DNA of 64,000 nt from JBMNCQ01 sp049366715 (lineage in GTDB: Bacteria; Bacillota; Peptococcia; Peptococcales; BICA1-8). The stretch covers positions 1-64,000 of the forward strand of contig JBMNCQ010000048.1 of NCBI GenBank assembly GCA_049366715.1, in the 5' to 3' direction. Both the position numbers and the translations under genes were made by a program. Of the stretch, positions 1 to 9,001 are shown in pieces. The notes under the pieces were generated by a model that saw only the letters and a program-made list of their open reading frames with translations, searched no databases and was not told the DNA's origin. Within the stretch, counting starts at the first letter, position 1, and each line of letters starts with the position of its first letter.

Positions 1-86
1 ATACCTTAAACGGTAAACTTACCAAAGCCGAAATTCTGCTGGAAAGAACCGGCTTCGCTATTCACAGAGTCGGTTTAAGTATCTAG
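1..86 (+). CDS. C-terminal tail of an upstream gene (partial)
   Basis: An open frame enters from the left edge (codons begin at base 3) and ends at TAG 84-86, giving 27 visible residues ending in HRVGLSI. The tail is too short for me to assign a family. It is followed by about 100 bases carrying an inverted repeat and then the GntR gene, so it probably belongs to another transcription unit. Confidence 0.45.
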   Translation, partial: TLNGKLTKAEILLERTGFAIHRVGLSI

Positions 87-93
87 TAAGATA

Positions 94-151
94 ACGGAAC
101 AGTTTTTGATATTTTTCTTCCTAGAATAAGATTCTATCCGCTTTGTTCCGT
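94..151. promoter_or_regulatory. Candidate operator upstream of the GntR gene
   Basis: An 8-bp inverted repeat, ACGGAACA at 94-101 and TGTTCCGT at 144-151, brackets a second small dyad (AGAAT AAG ATTCT, 123-135). It lies 40-97 bases upstream of the GntR start. FadR-type regulators bind short dyads near their own promoters, so autoregulation is plausible. That is inference from position only, and no matching copy was found upstream of tctC. Confidence 0.3.
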
Positions 152-190
152 GAGGCTGTTGGGAAAAGAACGCCCTGGAAAGGATAAATA

Positions 191-907
191 ATGCTTTTCA
201 ATAAAATCGGCGCTAAAGATAACTCGATTCAGAAAATGGTTATACGCGAGATTAAAACAGCAATTTCAGAGGGCCGCCTTAAGCCGGGAGATAAAATCCC
301 CTCTGAGAGAGAATTGGCTGCGCTATTAGGAGTAAGTCGGACTTCTCTGCGGGAAGCCTTGAAAATTTTAGAAATATCCGGAGTTGTAACCATCAAACAC
401 GGTCTAGGTATTTTTATTGCTAAAGATAATTTTACAAACTATATGCGCAGCTTAATAAACCCTTATGCTTTTGCTAATCCGGGAATCCAAGAAGTATTTC
501 AGATAAGAAGACTCATCGAAACTGAGGCAGCAGCAGAGGCCTGCCGGCACGCGTCAAATAAAGAACTGGCCGGGATGTTCCGCCTGTTAGATCAAACAAA
601 GAAACTTCTTAACACCCGTGGGAGCACTGATATACTGCTACTGGCTAAGCAGGACAGTAATTTTCATCAATTGATAATTGCTCCGCTTCGTAACAGTTTA
701 TTGGAAATGCTGGTGCTTTCATTATTAGATTTATCTGTAAATGCTAAGATTAAGGCTATGTCCATTCCAGGCCGATTAGAGAAATCATTAGCAGAGCATC
801 TTGAAATTGCCCGGGCTCTAGAGAAAAGGGATGAGACAGCAGCTAAACAAGCTATGCTGCTACACCTTGCAAGTGTTGAAAAAGATATCCTTGAAGCTGT
901 TCCCTGA
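191..907 (+). CDS. GntR-family transcriptional regulator, FadR/FCD subfamily
   Basis: The 238-residue protein has an N-terminal winged helix-turn-helix (about residues 12-80, with GDKIPSERELAALLGVSRTS and SLREALKILE typical of GntR) and a C-terminal all-helical FCD ligand-binding domain (about 95-225). FCD regulators usually sense carboxylic acids. The gene sits directly upstream of, and codirectional with, a tricarboxylate transporter and a fumarase/tartrate dehydratase, so it is probably the local regulator. The start is supported by AAAGGAT seven bases upstream. The ligand cannot be read from the sequence. Confidence 0.9.
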   Translation: MLFNKIGAKDNSIQKMVIREIKTAISEGRLKPGDKIPSERELAALLGVSRTSLREALKILEISGVVTIKHGLGIFIAKDNFTNYMRSLINPYAFANPGIQEVFQIRRLIETEAAAEACRHASNKELAGMFRLLDQTKKLLNTRGSTDILLLAKQDSNFHQLIIAPLRNSLLEMLVLSLLDLSVNAKIKAMSIPGRLEKSLAEHLEIARALEKRDETAAKQAMLLHLASVEKDILEAVP

Positions 908-1068
908 GTAAGACAAATTCCCCGGGAAGGAGGTGGATTTTAAAAACTCTGCCGGCTTTATATTTTAACCGGATAACTAATATTTGGAAAATTCAAAAAT
1001 CAAAAGTTGAGCAAGGTGAGTAAAAATGAAAGATGTTGCCAAGAAGATTAAAGAGGGAGGGAATTATC

Positions 1069-2091
1069 ATGAAAAAAATAAGAATATTGGGAATTCTGAT
1101 GTGTGTGGTTATAGCCTTTTCTTTCGTGCTAGGAGGCTGCGGAAAGAGTACTGATTCGGTTTCTCCGCAAGAACAGCCGGAACCGAAAGCTCAGGATGAG
1201 CAAAATAACGAACCGGCTTATCCGGTTAAACCCATAACGTATTTATGTCCGTTTCCGGCCGGCGGTATTAATGACATTATGATGAGAAGACAGCAGCCTC
1301 TCTTAGAAAAAGTTTCCGGTGTTAAATATCTGATTGAATATAAGGGAGGAGCAGCGGGAGCAGTCGGCTGGAGCCATATGATTACGCAAAAACCTGACGG
1401 GTACTATATTGCAAGCATTAATATCCCTCATATTATTCTGCAGCCTCATGCAGCCGATTCAGGCTATCAAACGGAAGATATTGTCCCTGTTGCCTTTACC
1501 CAGGCCACCCCTAACGGAATAGCCGTACCCAAAGACAGCCCTTTTAATACCCTGGCTGATCTCATCCAATATGCAAAAGAGAACCCCGGAAAAGTAACAA
1601 TTGGCGGTACGGGCACAAATTCCGGACACCATGTTGCAACTATGGAATTTATGAAAGCTGCAAATATTGAGGTCACCTATGTACCTTTTACAGGCTCAGC
1701 TCCCCAAATGACGGCAGTAATGGGCGGTCATACAACGGCTACTTTTGGTAATTCCACAGAATTTTTCGGCCAGCAGGACAAGCTGAAAGTTCTGGCTATT
1801 GGTTCAAAAGAACGGATGGAAGCCCTACCCGATATCCCTACTTTTGCTGAACAGGGTTATGAAATATATCCGGCCATATCCCGGGGTGTCGGTGTACCTC
1901 CCGGAACTCCCCGGCCGGTTATTGAAAAGCTGGAAAAAATCTTCTTAGAAGTTGTTACTGATTCTGAATTCCAAAGAGATATGACGAATAATGGCTCTGT
2001 GACACTAACAATGGGACATGAAGAAAGCAAGCAATGGATTGCCGAAATGCAGGAAGAATATATAAAACTAATGGATTCCGTAACAAAGTAG
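1069..2091 (+). CDS. tctC: Tripartite tricarboxylate transporter substrate-binding lipoprotein (TctC/Bug family)
   Basis: The 340-residue extracytoplasmic binding protein has a lipoprotein signal peptide ending in the lipobox LGGC (Cys24), so it is anchored on the outer face of the membrane. The TctC signature is clear: YPVKPITYLCPFPAGGIND near the start, then GGTGTNSGHH and the YVPFTGSAPQMTAVMGG stretch. I chose the ATG at 1069 because GAGGGAGG lies just upstream and it begins the signal peptide. An ATG at 1033 would add 12 residues ahead of the signal. Bug proteins bind citrate, tartrate, other carboxylates or aromatic acids. The dehydratase downstream points to a C4 dicarboxylate. Confidence 0.92.
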   Translation: MKKIRILGILMCVVIAFSFVLGGCGKSTDSVSPQEQPEPKAQDEQNNEPAYPVKPITYLCPFPAGGINDIMMRRQQPLLEKVSGVKYLIEYKGGAAGAVGWSHMITQKPDGYYIASINIPHIILQPHAADSGYQTEDIVPVAFTQATPNGIAVPKDSPFNTLADLIQYAKENPGKVTIGGTGTNSGHHVATMEFMKAANIEVTYVPFTGSAPQMTAVMGGHTTATFGNSTEFFGQQDKLKVLAIGSKERMEALPDIPTFAEQGYEIYPAISRGVGVPPGTPRPVIEKLEKIFLEVVTDSEFQRDMTNNGSVTLTMGHEESKQWIAEMQEEYIKLMDSVTK

Positions 2092-2169
2092 TCTTTTAAA
2101 GGGGAGGACATTCCTTATTCTCCCCTGCTTCTGTCTAAAAGTTCACAAAAGCGGGAGGTGTTTATTAAA

Positions 2170-3690
2170 ATGCTTGAAATCTTAAAAGAAGCACTTTTTC
2201 TGCTATTTGATCCTAGTAATCTACTCTTATTAATTTTAGGTGTAATAGCAGGCTCACTGGCAGGATGTTTGCCGGGAATAACGGCAACTATGTCTATTGC
2301 TCTGATTGTGCCCTTTACTTTTACCATGCCGCCGGCAACGGGGCTTATAACCATAGCCGGTATCTATATGGGTGCTACCTACGGGGGAAGCATCAGTGCT
2401 ATATTAGTAAATACCCCGGGGACGCCGGCCAATATTGCGACAACCTTTGACGGCTATCCCATGACACAAAAAGGAAATGCCCAAAGAGCATTAGTTGCTG
2501 CCGCCACCGCCTCTGCCGTAGGAGGAATAGTAGGTACTTTTTTTCTGCTGTTTTTCTCACCCCCCCTGGCAGATGCTGCCCTGAAGTTTGGACCGCCTGA
2601 GTTCTTCTGGCTGGCAATCTTTGGACTGACTATTATTGTAAGTCTTTCTGCCGATAACATGTTAAAAGGCTTTATTGGCGGAGCATTTGGCTTACTGTTA
2701 AGTACAATCGGTATTTCTCCCATCGGAGGGGAACCCCGTTTTACCTGGGGAATCCATCAGTTAAATATTGGCATAGACATTATCGTAGCTTTGATTGGTT
2801 TTTTCTGTCTGCCTCAGGTATTCCTGATGGTGGAAAACCGCTTTAAAAAATTCAAGGTTGCCGAATATACCTCCAATAAAGATGAAGTGCTAAAAGATAT
2901 CATGGACAGCCTAAAAAAACCCTTTATCTTACTTTATTCCAGTATCATCGGGGCCTTCGTAGGAGCTGTTCCGGGTGCAGGTGGTAATATTGCCGGAATG
3001 CTGTCCTATAACGAATCAAAAAGATTTTCTAAATATCCTGCAAAATTCGGAACCGGTATAATTGATGGAGTTGTCGCAGCGGAATCAGCTAATAATGCTG
3101 CAGTCTCGGGTTCATTAATTCCCTTGCTCTCTCTGGGAATTCCCGGTTCCCCTCCCTCGGCGGTGCTTTTAGGAGCCCTTTTGCTGCAAGGGATCCGACC
3201 CGGGCAGGAACTATATAGCCAACACGCCGCAGTAACCTATAGCTTTATCTTATCTTTAGCGGTAGCCAGTGTTTTGTTAATTCCGATCGGCGTATTTGGA
3301 GCCCGGGTTATGGCCCGGTTTATTGCTTCACCGATAAATTATTTGGCAACAACCATCGTTTATTTAAGCGTCATTGGCTCCTTTGCTATCCATAATAATT
3401 TAGTTGAAGTATATATTATGGCTATCTTTGGCTTATTAGGCTACTTAATGCACAAATTTGGTTTTGAAGGCGGCCCCATTGTCCTGGGTTTAATCTTAGG
3501 CAGCTTTGCCGAAGAAGGATTGGTTCAATCCATTATCTTTGCCAAGGCATCCGGTTCATTGTTTAAGGTGTTATTCACCCGGCCAATCTCGATAGTATTA
3601 ATTATATTTTGTTTAGTTTCCATCTCCTGGCCTATTATTTCTAAAATTCGCAATCAAAAAAATAATAATGAAGGGGAGGTTCCTTCTTAA
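2170..3690 (+). CDS. tctA: Tripartite tricarboxylate transporter large membrane subunit TctA
   Basis: The 506-residue polytopic membrane protein is the main translocating subunit of the TTT family. It contains the characteristic Gly-rich repeats, GCLPGITATMSIALIVPFTF and GGSISAILVNTPGTPANIAT near the N-terminus, and the related LSLGIPGSPPSAVLLGALLL in the second half, with about 12 hydrophobic segments. GGGAGGTG at 2153-2160 fixes the ATG at 2170. The GTG at 2158 overlaps that site and is unlikely to be used. It is followed immediately by tctB with no gap, so the subunits are probably translationally coupled. Confidence 0.93.
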   Translation: MLEILKEALFLLFDPSNLLLLILGVIAGSLAGCLPGITATMSIALIVPFTFTMPPATGLITIAGIYMGATYGGSISAILVNTPGTPANIATTFDGYPMTQKGNAQRALVAAATASAVGGIVGTFFLLFFSPPLADAALKFGPPEFFWLAIFGLTIIVSLSADNMLKGFIGGAFGLLLSTIGISPIGGEPRFTWGIHQLNIGIDIIVALIGFFCLPQVFLMVENRFKKFKVAEYTSNKDEVLKDIMDSLKKPFILLYSSIIGAFVGAVPGAGGNIAGMLSYNESKRFSKYPAKFGTGIIDGVVAAESANNAAVSGSLIPLLSLGIPGSPPSAVLLGALLLQGIRPGQELYSQHAAVTYSFILSLAVASVLLIPIGVFGARVMARFIASPINYLATTIVYLSVIGSFAIHNNLVEVYIMAIFGLLGYLMHKFGFEGGPIVLGLILGSFAEEGLVQSIIFAKASGSLFKVLFTRPISIVLIIFCLVSISWPIISKIRNQKNNNEGEVPS

Positions 3691-4146
3691 ATGATACGCT
3701 TAAATACCGAAAGAATAAGCTCTCTGGTGTTTATCATAATTTGCTTAAGTACCTATCCGAGTATTAACAAGCTGGATGAGTTATCCAGAACTTTTCCCCT
3801 GGCAGTGGTTACGGGTCTGCTGATTTTATCCGGCATACTATTCGTCAAAAGCTTTGTCAAAACCGAAAAAGATTGCATCTTTGCAGATAAAAATCAACTG
3901 ATAAGTATTACCTCATTTTTTGGAGGCTTTGTCGTTTACATCATGTTTATCCGGCTTATCGGGTTTTTACCTTCCAGTATAATCTACCTTTCTCTGTGCA
4001 GTTGGTTGTTAAAGATTAACAGACAAGGCAAACAAGCGGTTTTAACTGCTTTTTTAATAGGGCTAACCGTGTGCCTGGTTTTTTTCCTGATTTTCCGCTA
4101 TTTGTTTTTAGTTCCGTTCCCCACAGGAGTAATCTTTGCAGGATAA
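3691..4146 (+). CDS. tctB: Tripartite tricarboxylate transporter small membrane subunit TctB
   Basis: The 151-residue protein has four predicted membrane segments and no long soluble domain, as expected for the poorly conserved TctB subunit. Its ATG directly abuts the tctA stop codon. GAAGGGGAGG inside the end of tctA supplies the ribosome binding site. The identification rests as much on position as on sequence, because TctB proteins share little beyond size and topology. Confidence 0.85.
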   Translation: MIRLNTERISSLVFIIICLSTYPSINKLDELSRTFPLAVVTGLLILSGILFVKSFVKTEKDCIFADKNQLISITSFFGGFVVYIMFIRLIGFLPSSIIYLSLCSWLLKINRQGKQAVLTAFLIGLTVCLVFFLIFRYLFLVPFPTGVIFAG

Positions 4147-4184
4147 AAACAGGTTATTCAAAAAATTACTAAGGAGGCTATCAT

Positions 4185-5093
4185 ATGGCAATGACAAATG
4201 AAACAATAGCTGTCGCAGATAATTTCTACAGTATTGTCGAAGAAGTTTGTAAAGAACTATATATTAAAGCACTTAAAGACATCCCTCCAGATGTGCGGGA
4301 AGCGCTTAAAAAAGCCAGGGAAAAAGAAAATGATCCGGTAGCCAAAGAGATATTTGAAACCATTTTCAAAAGTATTGAAATCAGCGATAAAGATTCCATG
4401 CTTATTTGTCAGGATACGGGAATCCCCATTTACTGGGTTGAAATCGGAACAAAACTAATCATTAACGGGATCGCTTTACAAGAAGCCATTACCAGAGGCA
4501 CACAACGGGCTACCCTGGAACATCCCCTGAGGTCCAGTGTGGTATCACCCCTGAGACGTCAAAATAATCAAAGCAGTACCGGCTACAGAGTACCTATAAT
4601 TCATTTTGAATTTATCAAGGATGCGGATTATCTCAATATTAAAATGGTCCCCAAAGGCTCGGGCTCAGAACAGATGAGTTTCTTAAAAATGTTGATACCG
4701 GCTGATGGTATTACGGGCATAAAAAAATACGTATTGAATTGTGTAGTTGAAGCGGGCGCAAACCCCTGCCCTTCCACGATAGTAGGTATCGGTATTGGCG
4801 GTACTGCCGATTATTGTGCCTATCTGGCCAAAAAGGCAGCAACCCGCCGGGTAGGGAGTTCAAATCCTGATCCTGAAATTGCCGCTTTGGAAAAAGAACT
4901 GCTGGAATATATTAATGAAAGCGGCATTGGACCTATGGGGCTGGGCGGAAATAATACGGCATTGGCAGTGCACATTGAACAGGCTTATACCCACATTACG
5001 CAGAATCCGGTAGCGGTAAATATGCAGTGCTGGGCGGCACGCAGAGCTGCTGCCAGGATATATGGTGACGGCCGGAAAGAACTAGGCTATTAG
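4185..5093 (+). CDS. Class I fumarate hydratase / L(+)-tartrate dehydratase, alpha subunit
   Basis: The 302-residue protein matches the alpha (FumA N-terminal, TtdA) subunit of oxygen-sensitive [4Fe-4S] hydro-lyases. Expected cluster cysteines are visible in MLICQDTGIPIYWVEIG, in NCVVEAGANPCPSTIVGIGI and near the C-terminus in VNMQCWAARR. AAGGAGG precedes the ATG. With the beta subunit 26 bases downstream it would convert fumarate to malate or L-tartrate to oxaloacetate. These activities cannot be separated by eye. The linked Tct transporter fits growth on imported tartrate, malate or fumarate. Confidence 0.9.
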   Translation: MAMTNETIAVADNFYSIVEEVCKELYIKALKDIPPDVREALKKAREKENDPVAKEIFETIFKSIEISDKDSMLICQDTGIPIYWVEIGTKLIINGIALQEAITRGTQRATLEHPLRSSVVSPLRRQNNQSSTGYRVPIIHFEFIKDADYLNIKMVPKGSGSEQMSFLKMLIPADGITGIKKYVLNCVVEAGANPCPSTIVGIGIGGTADYCAYLAKKAATRRVGSSNPDPEIAALEKELLEYINESGIGPMGLGGNNTALAVHIEQAYTHITQNPVAVNMQCWAARRAAARIYGDGRKELGY

Positions 5094-5119
5094 TTTGCTA
5101 AACATAAGGAGGTATTTAA

Positions 5120-5716
5120 ATGGCTGAATATAGCTTGAATTCCCCGTTGACTACAGCGGAAGTTGTGCAACTGCAAGTTGGAGATAAGGTATATATAAAC
5201 GGACATATTTATGGTCTGCGGGATGCGACATTAATCAGAATGTTCGACCAAAAAATAAAAGCACCTGCCGATTTAACAGGAGCATTATGCCTGCACACGG
5301 CACCAAATGTAGAAAAAATCGGCCCGGGGAAATATAAAAAGGTATGTGTCGGTACCACTACCAGCACCAGAATGGATCGTTTTACGGAAGGACTTCTCAC
5401 GGAATACGGCGTGAAAGCTATCATTGGCAAAGGCGGGCAATATGAGAAAGGAACCAGGGCTCTTAAAGAACATAAAGGGATTTACCTTTCTATTGTCGGA
5501 GGGGCAGCTTCCCTGGAAACTACACAGATCGAAGAAATAGAAGAAGTATGGTGGGAAGACTTATTTCCCGAATGCCTGTGGAAATTCAAGGTAAAGGATT
5601 TTGGTCCTTTAATTGTCAGTATTGATTCCCATGGAAATAACCTTTACTTTCAAGTTAAAGAACGTGCCAAGCAAAAAATTAAAAATTTAATTGCCAGTCG
5701 TCTGGAAGCTATATAA
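5120..5716 (+). CDS. Class I fumarate hydratase / L(+)-tartrate dehydratase, beta subunit
   Basis: The 198-residue protein is the beta (FumA C-terminal, TtdB) swivelling domain. It shows GDKVYINGHIYGLRDATLIR near the start, GALCLHTAPNVEKI, and GTTTSTRMDRFTEGLL followed by IGKGGQYEKGT. This half carries substrate-binding residues while the alpha subunit carries the cluster. The length is typical for a separately encoded beta subunit. AAGGAGG lies just upstream of the ATG. It is the last gene of the operon, followed by a strong terminator. Confidence 0.9.
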   Translation: MAEYSLNSPLTTAEVVQLQVGDKVYINGHIYGLRDATLIRMFDQKIKAPADLTGALCLHTAPNVEKIGPGKYKKVCVGTTTSTRMDRFTEGLLTEYGVKAIIGKGGQYEKGTRALKEHKGIYLSIVGGAASLETTQIEEIEEVWWEDLFPECLWKFKVKDFGPLIVSIDSHGNNLYFQVKERAKQKIKNLIASRLEAI

Positions 5717-5768
5717 TTACTGAAAAAATTACGGCCGGGGCTGATTACCCTTTATAATTAAGATAAAA

Positions 5769-5803
5769 AACTCTGCTTTATGCCGCATAAAGCAGAGTTT
5801 TTT
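5769..5803 (+). terminator. Intrinsic terminator of the tct/dehydratase operon
   Basis: A near-perfect stem, AACTCTGCTTTATG pairing with CATAAAGCAGAGTT around a short loop, is followed by a run of T. It lies about 55 bases past the beta-subunit stop. The stretch from here to 6051 contains no gene I can support, only a short GGGACA/TGTCCC dyad at 5985-6003. Confidence 0.9.
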
Positions 5804-6051
5804 TCTTTGCCCCTTCAACACAGCTATATTTTATAATTTTCGGGTAAAGTTCCGTCAAATCGCCCCGCGGGTCAATGCCCTTAAAGAACAATAGCACCCG
5901 GATGCATGCCGAATTAAAATAAGGGAATATTTCAGGCCTGACCCCAAATTTACCAAATTTACAAGCTTGTTTTTCAGTCAATCTGGGACATATCACCTGT
6001 CCCCTTGTCCCTGGTGGAAATGAACTAAAACTAACTCACGGAAAGCCGCCC

Positions 6052-6531
6052 TCATTTATGGTACTTTTCACCCTTATTGATCTTAAAGGCCCGGTAAACC
6101 TGCTCCAGCAGGATCAGCCGCATTAGCTGGTGGGGGAAAGTCATTTTGGAAAAGGATAATTTAAAATCCGCCTGCTTGAGAATATTACTGCTCAAACCCA
6201 GTGATCCGCCGATTACCATGGTAATATCACTTTTGCCCGCAAGGGACAGGGCGGCCAGCTTTCCTGCGAGCTCCTCGGAGGAAAGCCGGCTGCCGTCAAT
6301 GGCCAGTGCAATCAGATATGTATTGTTCCTCAGATGTTTTACAATTCTCTCCCCTTCCCGCTCCCTGATCATATCTTCATCAGCGGGGGAAGCATGGACA
6401 GGCTCCTTTTCATCGGCGATTTCGATTATCTCCACTTTGGCATAGGATTGCAGTCTTTTCAGGTATTCAGCTATACCGTCTTTGAGATATTTTTCTTTCA
6501 GTTTGCCTACTGCAATTATTTTTATATTCAT
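6052..6531 (-). CDS. rlmH: 23S rRNA pseudouridine(1915) N3-methyltransferase RlmH
   Basis: The 159-residue SPOUT-class methyltransferase modifies pseudouridine 1915 in helix 69 of 23S rRNA. Family hallmarks are the start MNIKIIAVGKLKEKYLKDGI, the central LIALAIDGSRLSSEELA, ITMVIGGSLGLS and the knot-forming C-terminus FSKMTFPHQLMRLILLEQVY ending KINKGEKYHK. Length is normal. In many Firmicutes rlmH lies just beyond walJ and htrA. Here those genes lie 5-7 kb upstream on the same strand, with unrelated genes between. Confidence 0.97.
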   Translation of the reverse strand: MNIKIIAVGKLKEKYLKDGIAEYLKRLQSYAKVEIIEIADEKEPVHASPADEDMIREREGERIVKHLRNNTYLIALAIDGSRLSSEELAGKLAALSLAGKSDITMVIGGSLGLSSNILKQADFKLSFSKMTFPHQLMRLILLEQVYRAFKINKGEKYHK

Positions 6532-6582
6532 ATCTTACCTCCGTTTTTTTCTTGCCCCGAGCCGGGTATTTACGCCGGAATA

Positions 6583-7824
6583 TCAGGTTCCGCTTTCTTT
6601 TTCTAATGTTTCGCTCATGAAAAAGTTTGCGTTTACTCCGGCGAAAAAGGGCAGTAAAGCGACCAGCCCCATTGCCCAGGCTACACCTAGGGAATCGGCC
6701 AGTATTCCCGAAAGCAAAGCGCCCAGGGCGTAGCCATTATCCCTCCAGAAACGGTATACCCCCATACAGGATGCCCGCCGGTGAGGTGCCACAAGATCAC
6801 CGACAGCTGCCTGTAATGTCGGATAAACCATGGCCGTACCTAACCCTAAGAGGGCAGACCCTATAATCCAGAGATGATAACGGTCGGCTATGAGGATGAA
6901 CCACAGTGCCGCAGCCTGCAGCCACATCCCGGAGGTTATTAATTTTTTCCGGCCCCATTTATCACTTATCACACCTGTAAATAATTGAAACACCCCCCAG
7001 GCCGCCGGATAGACTGCTGCTAATGTACCGATCTCTTTCACATTTAAGCCGACAGTTGCAAAGTAGATGGGAAAAAGCCCCCAGGCCATCCCGTCTTTTA
7101 AATTTGTGGCCAACCCGGAAAAGCAGATTCCGGCAAGATTCTTATCCTGCCAGCTTGTTAAGCAAAAAATTTCTCGAGCCGATAAAGATCCGGCCTTATT
7201 ATTAAAAGTATTTTCCAGCCTTTGCCTGTTTAATTTTTCTCCGGTATCTTCAACAATTAAAGATATTAGTATTCCCGTAATTGCAATCCCTATTCCCAGA
7301 TAAAACGGTTCCGGTCTTAATGAATACCGGGAAGCCATAAAACCGGAAAGAGCTGCCGCTATTGCCACTCCCGAATATCCGGCAAATTCATTAACCCCTA
7401 CTGCCGTCCCTCTTTGATTTGTACGGGATAGATCTATTTTCATGTTTACCGTCATAGACCATGCCAGTCCCTGATTAATCCCTAATAACACATTAGCCAG
7501 GATAATAACCCACCAGGCGCGGGCCAGGATAATCAGCACAGGTACAAATAAGCCGGCAAGCCAGCCAATCAGTAATACTTTTTTCCGGCCGTTCAGCTGA
7601 TCGGTAACCTGTCCGGCCAGGTAATTCACGATTGCCTTGGAAAAACCAAAACTAATAATAAAGGAAAGTGCTGCACTGGCAGAAACCAAGCCAAATTGCC
7701 GCTCCCCTAATAAAGGCAGAATAGTCCTTTCAATCCCGACCATTGCGCCCACAAAAAAATTTATTAGGGTTAAAAGCAAAAATTGCGCCAAATTCTCCTT
7801 TATGCCGATTACTGCTTGCTCCAT
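6583..7824 (-). CDS. Major facilitator superfamily transporter
   Basis: The 413-residue membrane protein has about 12 hydrophobic helices and MFS signatures. The loop 2-3 motif appears as QVTDQLNGRKKVLLIGWLAG and is echoed in the second half as GVISDKWGRKKLITSGMWLQ. A long cytoplasmic loop (about residues 195-225) separates the halves. It is monocistronic between rlmH and the OpuA terminator. Substrate unknown. Drug or metabolite efflux is the generic expectation for this architecture. Confidence 0.88.
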   Translation of the reverse strand: MEQAVIGIKENLAQFLLLTLINFFVGAMVGIERTILPLLGERQFGLVSASAALSFIISFGFSKAIVNYLAGQVTDQLNGRKKVLLIGWLAGLFVPVLIILARAWWVIILANVLLGINQGLAWSMTVNMKIDLSRTNQRGTAVGVNEFAGYSGVAIAAALSGFMASRYSLRPEPFYLGIGIAITGILISLIVEDTGEKLNRQRLENTFNNKAGSLSAREIFCLTSWQDKNLAGICFSGLATNLKDGMAWGLFPIYFATVGLNVKEIGTLAAVYPAAWGVFQLFTGVISDKWGRKKLITSGMWLQAAALWFILIADRYHLWIIGSALLGLGTAMVYPTLQAAVGDLVAPHRRASCMGVYRFWRDNGYALGALLSGILADSLGVAWAMGLVALLPFFAGVNANFFMSETLEKESGT

Positions 7825-7987
7825 CCCCCTGCCTCCCCGTAATTTCCGGTCAAGCTCTAACTCTGATCATACGCTTATTCCATTTTTCACATGAATTTTT
7901 ACCATTTTAATTCTCGAAAATTTAAGAAAAACCTTTATTATTAACCGTTCTAAAATTCTTATGTCCTCTAAAAATAACTGTAAGAAA

Positions 7988-8022
7988 ACAAAGCGTCTGG
8001 TACAATTTGCACCAGACGCCAT
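7988..8022 (-). terminator. Intrinsic terminator after the OpuA operon
   Basis: A 9-bp stem, GCGTCTGGT/ACCAGACGC with a nine-base loop, is followed on the minus strand by TTTGTTTT. It lies about 45 bases past the binding-protein stop at 8065 and shields the MFS gene from read-through. Confidence 0.85.
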
Positions 8023-8064
8023 TTCGCAATGATTTAGATCCCCTTTTTCTCAGAAAAAACTACT

Positions 8065-8973
8065 CTATTCCAGCCATTCGTTCACTTTATCTTCATTCTC
8101 ATCCACCCAGCGTTTAGCTGTTTCATATGGGTCGGCCCCGTCTTCCTGATTCCAGACCATTACCTGGGCCATATCATCAGGGGTCCAATGGAATTTATCC
8201 AGGAAATTATATACTTCGGGCATATCCTCTTTAAGACCTTTTCTGACGATCGTGTTAATAAATTCTTCTTCACCATATATCTTCTTCGGATCTTCCAGAT
8301 ATTTTAAATCCCATCTGCCAAATTTCCAGTGAGGTGTCCAGCCGGTAACAACGACCCATTCTTCATTCTTGACGGCATCTGCTAAGGCAGCAGTCATTGT
8401 CGCACCGGTACCTTCCACTAACTCAAAATTTGTTAAACCATACTCTTCCATCACTTTCTCCGTAGAGGACATTAAGCCGGCCCCGGGGTCAATCCCGATA
8501 ATTTTACCGTCAAACTTTTCCGCATTAGCGTTTAATTCTTCTATGGAATTAATCGTTACATATTCCGGAACGACCAGTCCGATTAATGTTCCTTCTAAGT
8601 TAGGTCCCAAATCCTCAACGTTATCCTTAACTTCTTCTAAATACTGACCGTGAGTTGTCGGCAGCCAGGCCGCAACCATCCCGTCTACATCATCTGTAGA
8701 TACTGCCTGCCACATCGCTGCGGCGCCTACAGGGGTTATTTCCACATCATAACCCATTTTTTCCTGCAGCACAGCTCTTACGACATTAGTACTGGCAACC
8801 TCGGAATCCCACTCCACATAAGTCAGTTCTACCTCCTGCTTCTCCTGCGGCGGAGCTTCTTCCTGGGTTCCTTCCCCTTCCTGATTCGGTTCCTCTTGTT
8901 TCGAACAACCTACTGCAATTAAAGATAAAGACAGCAGCACGATTAAAGCAAAAATCCATAGTGATTTTTTCAT
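8065..8973 (-). CDS. opuAC: Glycine betaine/choline ABC transporter substrate-binding lipoprotein (OpuAC type)
   Basis: The 302-residue protein has a lipoprotein signal ending AVGC (Cys23), an acidic Gln/Glu-rich linker and an OpuAC-type binding domain. Aromatic residues are placed as in betaine binders, for example AWLPTTHGQYL and VTGWTPHWKFGRWDLKYLED, where Trp residues form the cage for quaternary ammonium groups. TATGAAGGAGG precedes the ATG. It is the last gene of a three-gene operon. Uptake of compatible solute under osmotic stress is the family role. Carnitine or proline betaine are alternatives. Confidence 0.92.
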   Translation of the reverse strand: MKKSLWIFALIVLLSLSLIAVGCSKQEEPNQEGEGTQEEAPPQEKQEVELTYVEWDSEVASTNVVRAVLQEKMGYDVEITPVGAAAMWQAVSTDDVDGMVAAWLPTTHGQYLEEVKDNVEDLGPNLEGTLIGLVVPEYVTINSIEELNANAEKFDGKIIGIDPGAGLMSSTEKVMEEYGLTNFELVEGTGATMTAALADAVKNEEWVVVTGWTPHWKFGRWDLKYLEDPKKIYGEEEFINTIVRKGLKEDMPEVYNFLDKFHWTPDDMAQVMVWNQEDGADPYETAKRWVDENEDKVNEWLE

Positions 8974-9001
8974 AGTAAATCCTCCTTCATAAATTTATTA
9001 C

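Noticed and set aside
919..970. Strong AAGGAGG followed by a short GTG frame downstream of the GntR gene
   Set aside because: The GTG overlaps the AGGAGG and the frame closes after 11 codons. It is more likely a decayed start site than a gene.
1026..1154. Short plus-strand frame starting MKDVAKKIKEG with a fair ribosome binding site ahead of tctC
   Set aside because: The frame is only about 42 codons, overlaps the tctC signal-peptide region in another phase, and the start resemblance to LacI-type regulators does not continue.
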